From assembly GCA_944336975.1 (NCBI GenBank), contig CALVLH010000016.1:1-35908 (forward strand): a DNA stretch of 35,908 nt. Direction: 5' to 3'. A model generated the notes under the pieces. It worked only from the letters and a program-made list of their open reading frames with translations. It had not been told where the DNA came from and made no database searches. The DNA is from an uncultured Clostridia bacterium. Lineage in GTDB: Bacteria > Bacillota > Clostridia > Christensenellales > Borkfalkiaceae. The translations under genes and the position numbers were made by a program. How positions within the stretch are numbered: position 1 is the first letter of the stretch; every line of letters starts with the position of its first letter. Of the stretch, positions 18,220 through 28,700 are shown piece by piece.

Positions 18220-21200
18220 ATGCGAATCGGCAGAAAAAGCAGAAAAATCGCCTTGTCGGCGCTGAGCGTAACGCTCGCGGCGACGATGGCGTTCACCCTT
18301 TGCGCGAACGCGCTTCCCGCAGGAAAAACGAACGCGTCCGGCAAGAGCATCGAGAACGTGACGGGCAAATACGATACGACCGATCTGAGAAACTCTCTCA
18401 TCAATTCCGATCTGCTGGCGGAAAGCGCCCGCGATCAAGACGAGCAGTTCTGGATCTTCGTCAATCTGAAAGGGGACAGCGTCTCCGAGCGTTACGATCC
18501 GTCGTCCGATGAGTCGCTTTCCGAATATGCGACGAGCGAGGAGGCGTCTTCGATCAGCCGCACGCTCATCTCGCGTCAGGCGGCGTTCCTCAACGAGCTC
18601 GATCGTCAGGGGGTGGAATATACCTATAAATATTCCTATACCGTGCTGGAAAACTCGGTCGGTATCCGCGTCCGCTACGGCGACATCTCCCGCATCTGCA
18701 AGATGAGCGGCGTGGAAAGCGTGGCGGTCTCCGAACATTATGCCGCGCCGCAGTCGGTCACGACCAACGACGCGAACGCCTGGAATACGGGCATTTACAA
18801 GACGGAAGGCATCGAATACGAAGGCGAGGGGATGCTCGTCGCCGTTCTGGATACGGGCTTCGACGTCTCGCACGAGGCGTTCCGCGAAATGCCCGCGGAA
18901 GAGACGCTCGCCGTCGACAAAGAGGATGTGGAAAACCTCGTGTTCGGCGACAGGAGCAGCGGTTTCCTTACATACGATAACGAGACTACCGTCGATGACG
19001 TATATTATAACGACAAGATCCCCTTCGCGTACGACTATGCGGACAAGGATCCCGATGTATTCCCGTCCTATTCCTCGCACGGGATGCACGTGGCGGGCAT
19101 CATCGCCGGGAACAGCGTGGAGACGATGTACGATGCGGACGGCAAGCCGTTGCTCGATTCGGACGGAAACGTGCTCAACTTCCGCGGCGTTGCGCCGCAG
19201 GCTCAGCTCGCGATCTGCAAGGTGTTTACCGACGACGATAAGAGCGACGTGCTCGGCGGCGCGGAGCAGGTGGATATTCTCGCCGCGCTGGAAGACTGCA
19301 TCAAACTCGGCGTCGACGTCATCAACATGAGCCTCGGGTCCTCCGCAGGATTTGCGCAGGAAGAGGACGAATATACCGCGGGCGTGTATGCGCGCATCCG
19401 CGAGGCGGGCATCAGCCTGGTCGTCGCGGCGAGCAACGATTATTCTTCGGGATACGGCGGCCCCACGGGTACCAACCTGACGAGCAATCCCGACGCGGGC
19501 ACGGTCGGCGCTCCGTCCACCTATGACGAATCGTTCTCCGTCGCTTCCATCGACGGTCAGCCCGCTCCCTACATGATCGCCAATCAGGGCACCGAAAACG
19601 AAGCGTACGTCTATTTCAACAACGCGGCGGACGGTTACGGCAACGAGACCGACTTCCTCGACGATATGTTCACGAAGTTCGCCTCCAAGGTGAGCGACGG
19701 GCAGTTGGAGATGGAATACGTCGTCATCCCCGGCTACGGGCGTTCGAGCAACTATATCGGACTCAACGTATCGGGCAAGATCGCGGTCGTTTCCCGCGGC
19801 GGCGACGTGTCGTTCGAAGACAAGATGGCGACCGCGAAGCAGAAGGGCGCGGCTGCCTGCATCATCTACAACAACATTTCCGGAACGGTGCAGATGTCGC
19901 TGGGCTCGGAGAAAAATCCCATCCCTACCTGTTCTGTGACGTTGGAGATCGGACAGCAGCTTTCGGCGGGCGCGACCAACCGTACGGGCAAGATCCTGCT
20001 CGACCGCTCCTTCAAGGCGGGACCGTTCATTTCCTCCTTCTCTTCGTGGGGGCCTACGCCCTCGCTCGGGTTGAAACCCGAGATCACCGCGCACGGCGGC
20101 GACATCACTTCCTGCGTGCCGGGCGGCTGGGCGGAATACAGCGGCACCTCCATGGCGACGCCCAATATGGCGGGCGCGCTGTCCCTCATCCTGCAACACA
20201 TCGCGGAGACGTATCCTTCGCTGTCTGCGAACGATCGCCTCACGCTTGCATATCAGACGGTCATGAGCACGGCGACCATCGCAAAGAACGAGTTCGGCAA
20301 TCCCTATTCGCCCCGCAAACAGGGCGCGGGACTTGCCGACATCAAGAAGGCGATGGAGACGAAGGCGTATCTCTCCGTAGACGGTTCGGATAAGGCGAAG
20401 CTGGAACTCGGCGACGATCCCGACCGCACGGGCGAATATGTGCTCACGTTCCGCCTCAACAATCTCTCCTCGGCGGCGAGAAGTTATCGCCTTTCGCTGG
20501 ACGTATTCACGGAAACGGTCGCGGCGGACGGAAGAACGGTCGCGGAACGCGCCTATATGCTGGACGGGATGTACGATTATTCGGTCACCGCGGACGGAAA
20601 GGCGGCAGGGGAGAGCATTGCGCTCCCCGCAGGCGGAAGCGTGGAGATCAGCGTGACGCTCACGCTGGACGCGGACGCCAAGGCGTATCTCGACGACAAC
20701 TTCGCAAACGGGATGTACGTCGAGGGCTTTGTCCGCCTGGAAGATCTGGGCGGCGACGACGCGATCGATCTGAATCTGCCTTATCTCGCGTTCTACGGCG
20801 ACTGGTACGACGCGCCGATGATGGATTACAGCTCCTTCGAGATGGCGGAGATCATGCAGGACGATTCCATTCCCGACGACGAAAAGCCGCAGGCGAGCAT
20901 CTACGAGACGACGCCGTTCGGAATGTACGACAACGAGCAGTACATCATCCCCATGGGCGAATATGTGTACGAACTGCCCGAGGGATACGATACCGTATAT
21001 CCCGACATGGATAAGGCGTCCGTCTCCATGTACGACTCGGAAAACAATCATACCATATATGAGTTTTATGCGGTGTATGCAGGAATGCTTCGTTCCGCGA
21101 AATATATGGAGCTCAGCATTCGCGACGCGGTCACGGGAGAGCTGGTGTTCTACGAGAACCGTCCCAACGTCCGTAAAGCGTACGCTTCGGGCGGAAGCAT

Positions 21201-24200
21201 CCATCCTTCCTATGTCGAACTCGAATTCAATCCCGCGGAACTCAACCTCTCCAACAACAGACAATATGTGTTCTCCATGAAGGGAACGCTGGACAGCATC
21301 GGCAGAGAGGACGAAAAGGAACGGACGGGGAATACCTATTCGTTCACCTTCACGGTGGATACCGAAGCGCCCGAACTGCACGATTATAACATCCGTTTCG
21401 AACCTTATCAGGAGAACAAAGAGACAAAATACAAGGTCTATCTCGATCTCGAGATCTCGGATAACCATTACGCGCAATCGGCGTTGCTGTGCTACCTGGA
21501 TGCGGAAAAGAACGAGCTCGCCATGCTCACGGGCTATACCGTGCCCGTGAACGGCGCGAAGAACTCCACTTCCAAGCTGAGCGTCGAGATCACCGACTAT
21601 TACGAAAATCTCGACGAGATCTACGTGCAGGTAGACGACTACGCGCTCAATGCGGCGGTCTATAAGCTGACGTTGGGCGGGTTCAACGGCGATTACGGCT
21701 TCAAAGACACTTCCGACGCCATCGATTATCCCGACGAGATCTCCTTTGCCGAAAGCGAACTCACGATCGCGACGAACGAGGTCGTCAAACTGACTCCCGT
21801 CGTCTCTCCCGCCGACGCGACGGCGACCGGCTATTTCTGGACGAGCAGCAATCCCGCGGTAGCGGAAGTGAAGGACGGCGAAGTGATCGGAAGAAGCGCG
21901 GGGCGCTCGCTCATCACCGTATATTGCGCGACTTGGGCGGACCGCAGCAAGCCTTATGCGGAGATCATGATCAACGTGACCGAGGATGAGGCGAAACTGC
22001 CCGCCATCAAACAGATCAAGTTCGGTAAGATCATCGCGGAGGACGACTCCATGCAGGATGCGACCAATACGACGGTCGCCGTCCATCCCAATCAGAATTT
22101 CAATCTCAACGCGACGATAGAACCCTGGTATTACGACCGAGAAGTGCAGATCGTCTACAAATCGAGCAACGAGACGGTCGCGACGGTGGACGAAGAGGGG
22201 AACGTCAGAACGCTTCGCGAGGGAAATGCGACGATCACGGCGACTTATCAGGGCGAGAATATGATCTATTCCGCATACGTCACGCTGGCGGTCGGCTCCG
22301 ACTTTTACGTTCAGAACGGGATGCTCATGTCCTATCACGGGATCGGCGGCACGGTCGTGATCCCGCTCGATCTGAACATCTCCTACATCGCGGAAGAGGC
22401 GTTCAAGGACAACGACAACATCGAGGTTTTGGAGATCTCCGCGCCGTGTGCGGAACTGTTCAAGGATTCGTTCGTGGGCATGACGAAACTCAGGCGCGTC
22501 ATCCTTCCCGAAACGCTGACCTATGTCTACCGCGACGCGTTCAGGGATTGCACCGCGCTGGAAACGGTGGATCTGCGCTGTACGTCGGTCACGTTCGGCG
22601 AAAACAGCTTCAACGGCTGTACTTCCCTCAAAAACATCCGCAGCATCGAGGTGACCGACTCCTCCGTGGATATGGACCGCACCAACGTGCTCTCTCTCAG
22701 CGACGATCAGATTTCCTTCGTTTCGCCCCGTCTCACGACGATCAAAGGCTATGCGTTCAAGGGCTGCACGGCGCTGGAATCGGTCGATCTGACCTGGTTG
22801 CGCACGTCGGGCGCAGGTGCGTTCGAAGGCTGCACCGCGCTGACGGAAGTCACGCTTTCCTCCCGTTCCAAACTCGCGGAAAGTATGTTCAAGGGCTGTA
22901 CCTCTCTCACGACGCTCATCTATACGGATACCGACACGCTGAACTTTGCGAGCGCGTCCGTATTCGAAGGTTGCAACATCACATCCATTCAGCTTCAGGG
23001 TTCGAATTATACGATCGAGGACGGCGCATATTATGCGGGCGCGGACAAGACGGAACTTGTCTGGGTCATGCAGGATAAGACTTCCTTCACCGTTCCCGCG
23101 AGCGTGAAGCGCATCGGCGAAAACGCGTTCGGCGGCAATAAAAACCTCAAACAGGTCACATTCGAAACGGGCTCCGCACTGGAAGAGATCGGCTCTTACG
23201 CATTTGCAGGAAGCGGCATTCAGTCGATTGTCCTTCCCGCAGGCGTACATACGCTCGGCAAGGGCGTGTTCAAGAACTGCGCCGCACTGGAAAGCGCCGA
23301 TCTGACGTGCGAGATCACGCAGATCCCCGACGAGACGTTCAGCGGCTCCGCGCTGACGAGCGTTGTCTTCGATCAGGCAAAGATCACGTCGCTCGGGAAC
23401 CGCGCGTTTTACGCGACGGCGCTCACGGGGGTGGACTTCTCGGATACCGCGATCGCCGCGATGGGCGATCAGGTATTCGGCGACTGCTTCGATCTTGTCA
23501 GCGTCGTCATGCCCAAAGTGACTTCGCTCGGATACGGCACGTTCTCCTCCTCGCTCTTTGTGGAAGGGGAGGACGCGTACGGCGTTCCCTATACTTATGC
23601 ATATTCCTCGCTGGAAAGCGTGACTTTCCCCGACGGCGCGACGACGCTGGGGACGGCGACCTTCTCTTACGAGGCGCCCAACTATTCGCTCGTGAGCGTG
23701 AACGTTGCGGATTCCGTATCCGAGCACATCACGGTCGCGACGGCATATCTGTTCAACAACTGCGAAGCGCTGGAAACGCTCAGCCTCCGTCATCTGCAAA
23801 AGGTGGAGGAGTATGCGTTCTATAATTGCTATGCGCTCGGAAACAACGACGAGGCGGGCGAACAGCTCGTGCTGTCCAACGTGACCGAAGCGGGCGATTA
23901 CGCCTTCTACGGCTGCGCATGGTTGCGTTCCCGCGATCTCGGCAAGCTGACCGCGATCGGCGATTATGCCTTCGCGCTCACCACGCATTTCACCGAGGCG
24001 GATCTTCCCGAGGCGAGGACGATCGGCGATTATGCCTTCTGGCTGAGCGGCATCCGTTCGCTGAACATCCCCAAGGCGGAAAGCATCGGCGTTCACGCGT
24101 TCGGCTATACCGATCTTTCGGGCGAATTTGTCATTCCTGCGTCGGTGACGTATGTCGGCGAAGGTTCGTTCACGGGCATTCCCGGATTGACCGCGCTCGC

Positions 24201-25395
24201 TCTGGAACGCGAATATGAAGATTATTTCGTGCGGGACGGCGTCCTGTACCGCGTGCTGGACGGAGGATATGAGCTGCTCGTCTATCCTTCCGCAAAGGAA
24301 GGCACGAGCTATACCGTCCTGGACGGAACGGTGCGGATCGGCGAAAACGCATTCGATCAGAACCGCAAGGCGGACGACAAGACGCCTGTCGGAGCAAATG
24401 CGCTTCAAGAGGTTGTTCTTCCTTCCTCCGTGCGCGTCATCGGCGACAAGGCGTTCTATCAGGGAACGGCGAAGACGTTCACGTTCTGCGGACTGGTTGC
24501 GCCCGTGCTCGAAGCAAAATACGTCGATCCCGACGATTACGATCCCGACACCTATGAAAATTATGTGTTCGGCGTGTTGGGCAACGGCGCAAAATATTAT
24601 GCGAACTTCTATAACTTCCTCGCGATCAATCTCTATGCGGTGCCCGCGGGCGGTGTAGAGGCATTCGGATTGACGTTGCGTTATCCCTCCAATGCGTCCG
24701 GATTTGACACGATCGTCTATTCGGGTTATTTCGATACGGTGGAAAAGACGGCAGCCGTCGCGTCCGACGAAACGCTTGCGGCGATCGCACTGCTGGAAGA
24801 AATTCCGACGATCGAACAGTTCAACGCGCTGAAGACGTCGAAAGATACCGCGCTCCTTGCGGAATATAAATCGCAGGTGACGGCTGCGCGCCGCGCCTAC
24901 AACAACGTGACGGATGCAACGCAGAAGGGATTCATCACGGCGGAACTTTCCGAACGGCTCGTCGCCACGGAAACGGCGATGAGGGAGGTCCGCGCATTGC
25001 TCGGGGATCCCGCTTCGGTCAGCCGTATCACGGTGGAGCAGAATCCCGCCAAGACGGTGTACACGGAAGGGGAAGCGTTCGATCCCGCGGGGCTTGTGCT
25101 CAAAGTGGTTTACGACGATTTCTCGGAAGAGACGGTCACCTCCGGATATACTTACGGGACCGACGCGTTGACGATCAATAACAGTTATGTCGAGATCGTC
25201 TACAACGGCGCCAAGACAAGCGTGAATATCCAGGTGCGCGCGGCAGAAACGACCGATCCGACAACTCCCACCGAAACGCCCGACAATACGGGACTTATCA
25301 TCGGGATCAGCGTAGCGGCAGGCGTCGTCGTGCTCGGCGCGGCGGCAGCGGTGACGGTCATTCTCATCCGCAGAAAAAAGCGCAATGAAAAATAA
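18220..25395 (+). CDS. Giant cell-surface subtilisin-like (S8) protease with PA, Ig-like and leucine-rich repeats
   Basis: This 2391-residue exported serine protease has several parts. The signal peptide runs to about 31 (ANA) and a propeptide-like region spans about 60-175. The S8 catalytic domain has Asp211 (VLDTGFD), His287 (HGMHVAG) and Ser644 (SGTSMATPNMAGA), with a protease-associated insert at about 480-590. Next come an Fn3-like region (about 715-860), two Big_2 Ig-like domains (about 1168-1365), a long BspA-type leucine-rich block (about 1365-2147, repeats like AFKGCTALESVDL) and a helical segment. A Big_3-like domain, a Thr/Pro linker, one membrane helix (about 2358-2382) and a basic tail RRKKRNEK complete it. 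The catalytic triad is intact. It directly follows oppF, suggesting it supplies peptides to the importer. The start follows AAGGAG 9 bases upstream. Confidence 0.93.
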   Translation: MRIGRKSRKIALSALSVTLAATMAFTLCANALPAGKTNASGKSIENVTGKYDTTDLRNSLINSDLLAESARDQDEQFWIFVNLKGDSVSERYDPSSDESLSEYATSEEASSISRTLISRQAAFLNELDRQGVEYTYKYSYTVLENSVGIRVRYGDISRICKMSGVESVAVSEHYAAPQSVTTNDANAWNTGIYKTEGIEYEGEGMLVAVLDTGFDVSHEAFREMPAEETLAVDKEDVENLVFGDRSSGFLTYDNETTVDDVYYNDKIPFAYDYADKDPDVFPSYSSHGMHVAGIIAGNSVETMYDADGKPLLDSDGNVLNFRGVAPQAQLAICKVFTDDDKSDVLGGAEQVDILAALEDCIKLGVDVINMSLGSSAGFAQEEDEYTAGVYARIREAGISLVVAASNDYSSGYGGPTGTNLTSNPDAGTVGAPSTYDESFSVASIDGQPAPYMIANQGTENEAYVYFNNAADGYGNETDFLDDMFTKFASKVSDGQLEMEYVVIPGYGRSSNYIGLNVSGKIAVVSRGGDVSFEDKMATAKQKGAAACIIYNNISGTVQMSLGSEKNPIPTCSVTLEIGQQLSAGATNRTGKILLDRSFKAGPFISSFSSWGPTPSLGLKPEITAHGGDITSCVPGGWAEYSGTSMATPNMAGALSLILQHIAETYPSLSANDRLTLAYQTVMSTATIAKNEFGNPYSPRKQGAGLADIKKAMETKAYLSVDGSDKAKLELGDDPDRTGEYVLTFRLNNLSSAARSYRLSLDVFTETVAADGRTVAERAYMLDGMYDYSVTADGKAAGESIALPAGGSVEISVTLTLDADAKAYLDDNFANGMYVEGFVRLEDLGGDDAIDLNLPYLAFYGDWYDAPMMDYSSFEMAEIMQDDSIPDDEKPQASIYETTPFGMYDNEQYIIPMGEYVYELPEGYDTVYPDMDKASVSMYDSENNHTIYEFYAVYAGMLRSAKYMELSIRDAVTGELVFYENRPNVRKAYASGGSIHPSYVELEFNPAELNLSNNRQYVFSMKGTLDSIGREDEKERTGNTYSFTFTVDTEAPELHDYNIRFEPYQENKETKYKVYLDLEISDNHYAQSALLCYLDAEKNELAMLTGYTVPVNGAKNSTSKLSVEITDYYENLDEIYVQVDDYALNAAVYKLTLGGFNGDYGFKDTSDAIDYPDEISFAESELTIATNEVVKLTPVVSPADATATGYFWTSSNPAVAEVKDGEVIGRSAGRSLITVYCATWADRSKPYAEIMINVTEDEAKLPAIKQIKFGKIIAEDDSMQDATNTTVAVHPNQNFNLNATIEPWYYDREVQIVYKSSNETVATVDEEGNVRTLREGNATITATYQGENMIYSAYVTLAVGSDFYVQNGMLMSYHGIGGTVVIPLDLNISYIAEEAFKDNDNIEVLEISAPCAELFKDSFVGMTKLRRVILPETLTYVYRDAFRDCTALETVDLRCTSVTFGENSFNGCTSLKNIRSIEVTDSSVDMDRTNVLSLSDDQISFVSPRLTTIKGYAFKGCTALESVDLTWLRTSGAGAFEGCTALTEVTLSSRSKLAESMFKGCTSLTTLIYTDTDTLNFASASVFEGCNITSIQLQGSNYTIEDGAYYAGADKTELVWVMQDKTSFTVPASVKRIGENAFGGNKNLKQVTFETGSALEEIGSYAFAGSGIQSIVLPAGVHTLGKGVFKNCAALESADLTCEITQIPDETFSGSALTSVVFDQAKITSLGNRAFYATALTGVDFSDTAIAAMGDQVFGDCFDLVSVVMPKVTSLGYGTFSSSLFVEGEDAYGVPYTYAYSSLESVTFPDGATTLGTATFSYEAPNYSLVSVNVADSVSEHITVATAYLFNNCEALETLSLRHLQKVEEYAFYNCYALGNNDEAGEQLVLSNVTEAGDYAFYGCAWLRSRDLGKLTAIGDYAFALTTHFTEADLPEARTIGDYAFWLSGIRSLNIPKAESIGVHAFGYTDLSGEFVIPASVTYVGEGSFTGIPGLTALALEREYEDYFVRDGVLYRVLDGGYELLVYPSAKEGTSYTVLDGTVRIGENAFDQNRKADDKTPVGANALQEVVLPSSVRVIGDKAFYQGTAKTFTFCGLVAPVLEAKYVDPDDYDPDTYENYVFGVLGNGAKYYANFYNFLAINLYAVPAGGVEAFGLTLRYPSNASGFDTIVYSGYFDTVEKTAAVASDETLAAIALLEEIPTIEQFNALKTSKDTALLAEYKSQVTAARRAYNNVTDATQKGFITAELSERLVATETAMREVRALLGDPASVSRITVEQNPAKTVYTEGEAFDPAGLVLKVVYDDFSEETVTSGYTYGTDALTINNSYVEIVYNGAKTSVNIQVRAAETTDPTTPTETPDNTGLIIGISVAAGVVVLGAAAAVTVILIRRKKRNEK

Positions 25396-25675
25396 GGATC
25401 AAAAGAAAGAAAAGATCGTCTATGTCGACGACGGGCGCAAGATCGCTGACATGAGCCGTATCGGAAGATTCGGGCACGTGTACAGCGACGCGCAGATGGA
25501 GGCGCGGGAGAAAAAGAAACGCGCCAAGGAACAAAAAGACGATCTGCAAATGACCAAAGAAGAGCGCAAAGCGGCGTTCCGCGGCGGACTTTCCGCCGCA
25601 TTGCCCGCGTTTCTGATGCTCCTTGCCGTTGCCGCGGCGGTCTTTGCGATCGTTTGGCTGTGGTTTAAACCGTAA
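25385..25675 (+). CDS. Small single-pass membrane protein, unrecognised
   Basis: This 96-residue protein has a highly charged, helical N-terminal two-thirds (rich in Lys, Glu and Arg) and one C-terminal hydrophobic helix (about residues 69-93, ending IVWLWFKP). The ATG lies 11 bases inside the end of the protease gene. No good ribosome site is seen, so expression probably depends on translational coupling to the protease. The topology fits a tail-anchored cytoplasmic protein. It might help place or export the giant protease, but this is only inference from position. I do not recognise the family. Confidence 0.7.
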   Translation: MKNKDQKKEKIVYVDDGRKIADMSRIGRFGHVYSDAQMEAREKKKRAKEQKDDLQMTKEERKAAFRGGLSAALPAFLMLLAVAAAVFAIVWLWFKP

Positions 25676-25776
25676 AGTTTTCGCGCCGTGCGCAACTGCT
25701 TTTGCCCGAACGGAAGCGCTGCAACAGCTGCGGAAACGAAATCGGCTTGAATAATCTTATCAAAAGAGGAGAAGAA

Positions 25777-28700
25777 ATGAAAAAGAAGATTTGCTTGATC
25801 GTGTTGATCGCGATCGTTGCAACGCTTTCCTTCGTCTTTGCCGGCTGTGAAACGGAAGTGAAGAACAAATATGTCGTTTCGTTCGATACGGCGTACGGTT
25901 CTTCCGTTACGGCGCAGCTCGTCGAGGAGGGGGGGAAGGTCACGGTTCCCGATAACCCTGACCGCGAAGGCTATACCTTTGCGGGATGGTATAAGGACGA
26001 GGCTTGCACGGAAGGCAGCGAATTCAAGTTCGATACCGATACCGTCAGCGCGACCATGACCATCTATGCGAAGTGGACGCCCGTCCAGTCGGAAGACGTC
26101 GATAACGTCAACGGGTTTGTTTACACCGTCATCGAAGGGACGGAGACGCTGAGCGTTTCCGCAGTCAAGGACTTTGATTACGGCAAACAGGCGGAAGTGC
26201 TTGCGACCTATAACGGAATGCCTGTCGTGGAGATCGCCGAATACGGTATGCGTAACATGACGGCTGCGGAGCTTATCCTTCCCAACAGCATTGAGAAGAT
26301 CGGCGACTATGCTTTCTACGGAAACGCAGATGTGACTGTGGTAGATCTGTATGCGTCGTCTGCCGAGATCGGCGCGAGCGCGTTCCAGGACAGCGGACTG
26401 ATGGCGATCGACCTGGGCGCAGCGACGAAGATCGGCGCAAATGCGTTCCAGAACAGCCAGCTTTCCTTCCTTACCATTCCCGCTACCGTGACAGAAATCG
26501 GCGATGCGGCTTTGGATGCAAATACCTTGACCGAGATCGGTTTTGCGGGCGAATTCCCCGTTCTCGGAGCAAAGGTGTTCGGCGTAGGGGATAAGCCGCT
26601 CGGCGATGGTACGACCGAACGCGTCAGCTTCTATGCAAGCGAAAGCGCTTGGAATACGCTTGTTGCAGATGAGAAGGGCGATACGTTTGAAGATAAAGTC
26701 AAAGCGGCTCTCGATGTGAATGCGGGCTATATCATGTATCTCAATCCCGCAGATCTTGCGACCGCAGGCGTATATTACGGCGACGTGGACGTCTATATGG
26801 GCGTCGGTAGCTATGCGGTAGTTGTTGAATCGGATGAGATTTACACCGTTGAAGTTTATGCGCACACGCATGCATATCTCAATCTCGACGATGTCACGCA
26901 GAGACAGACTGTCGTCCTCGATCCCAATACGGGCAGAACGGAGATTCTCAAAGCAAACGAGCGCGGCGAAGTTATCAAGAACGGTACGCTCTATGACTAT
27001 GTCGGCGAAGAAACCTGGTATGAAGTATCCGATTCCGTAAACACGGTCGCGGCCGGCGCGGGCGTCATGAACGCCGCGGTCCGTATGCTGTCGTTCGGGG
27101 ACAACGTCACGGCTGTCGGTGACTACGTATTCTTCAATTCCAATTTGTTCAGCGTTTCGTTCGGCACGGGCATCGATACGATCGGCGATTATGCATTCTT
27201 GAACAATTCCTATATTCAGGAAATCATTTTCCGCGGCGAGACCGCTCCTTCTTATGTGGGTGCCGGAGCCTTCTGTTATATCGATACGGTAGGATTTATC
27301 CCTGTCGCGTTTGCAAATGAAGCATATGGCGCGGCGAAGATCTGGACGCCTCTCCAGTATGCGGAAGATTACTGGACGGGAACGCCTTCTCAGGTGGGCG
27401 ATTTCGTGGCGGCGCTCAACGAAAGCCTGGAAGCTCTGGGCGATCAGCTTTCCAAAGACGGCGACGGGAACCCCATCCGCTATACGGACGGCTCTTACGG
27501 AATGTTTGACAAAATATCCACGTCCGGACAGTTTGCGCTCGGCAAGACGTACACGGCTGATTTCGGTAAGGTGATTATGTCCGGTACCGGCACGCACTAT
27601 GTGTATATCTCCCTTAATGAGGGCGATTATGACGGAAACGGTGCATTTGCGGGCTCGGCTTACGGCTATTGGAGCTATGCGACGGGGGATGACGATTCCA
27701 ACGCGCCCCTCAAGATCGAGATCCTGTACGGTTACAGCAATGCCAATCAGCAGATGCGCAGATTCTTTGCATACGGCAAGCTGGACGGCACTGATTTCGT
27801 GACGCGCGGCGGCGAATACGGGGTGTTCGGCGAACTCGGCAAGGAGATCGTCAACCTCGACGGTTACGGCACCATTACCTATAACGCCGCAGACGGTGCT
27901 ACTTATGTCGGTACCTATGTTAAGGACGGCGACAAACTCACGGTCAGCGGCATTGCGGGCATCGAAGAGATTACCTTTACTGCGGGGGAAGAAGGGGCAG
28001 CTTCCGGCATTGCGTACGGCGGAAAGACCCTTACCGCGCTCGGCGCAGAAGCGGGCGTCTATTACGACTGCGCGAACCGCGCGAAACTGGAAATGGACGG
28101 CAAGAGCTATACCGAGGGCGACAAGACCTATTCGGGCAAACTCATCCTTACCTATAACGGTGCGGTTGTGGCGAATACGGGCTATGTCGTCGACGGTTCC
28201 TACATCAAGTTCAACCTCAACGGTACGGACAAGAGCTGGGATTATTCCCGTACTGCTTCCGATTACGTCGTAAAGGGATATTACGATAACAGCTATAATC
28301 TCCAGATGAAGTTTATCGTCGAAACGGCGACCGAACTCCGCGGCGAATACACGGGCGCGAACGGCACGCTTACGTTGGACGGTTACTTCAGCGGTACGCA
28401 GGGTGACAAGGTTGTGACTTATACCGTATTTGACGGAGTCGCGAACATTGCTGTCTTTGATACGGAAGGTAACGTTGAAATTGTCTATCTGAATACGGAA
28501 GATAAGACTTATACCGTTGCTTCTGCTCCTGAGGCAGGTATGTACTATGTCGGTTCGTCCGCAAGCTATCGTCTGTATCTTGACGGTCAGGGAAAACTCA
28601 TTTATTACTCCGGTTCTTACGCATACGGTACTTATGAGTTCGATGCGGAGAAGGGCGTTATCAAGTCCAAGATCAATACCGAAAACGCTTCCACGACGGA

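Noticed and set aside
17863-24408. 2181-codon open frame on the - strand
   Set aside because: It runs opposite oppF and the protease gene, whose motifs are certain. The translation is rich in Arg, His and Val without domain logic, as expected from the complement of GC-rich codons.
25702-25776. TTG start giving a zinc-ribbon-like CNSCGNEIG leader on the large lipoprotein
   Set aside because: The signal peptide must be N-terminal, and the ATG at 25777 has an ideal ribosome site. The cysteine motif is chance.
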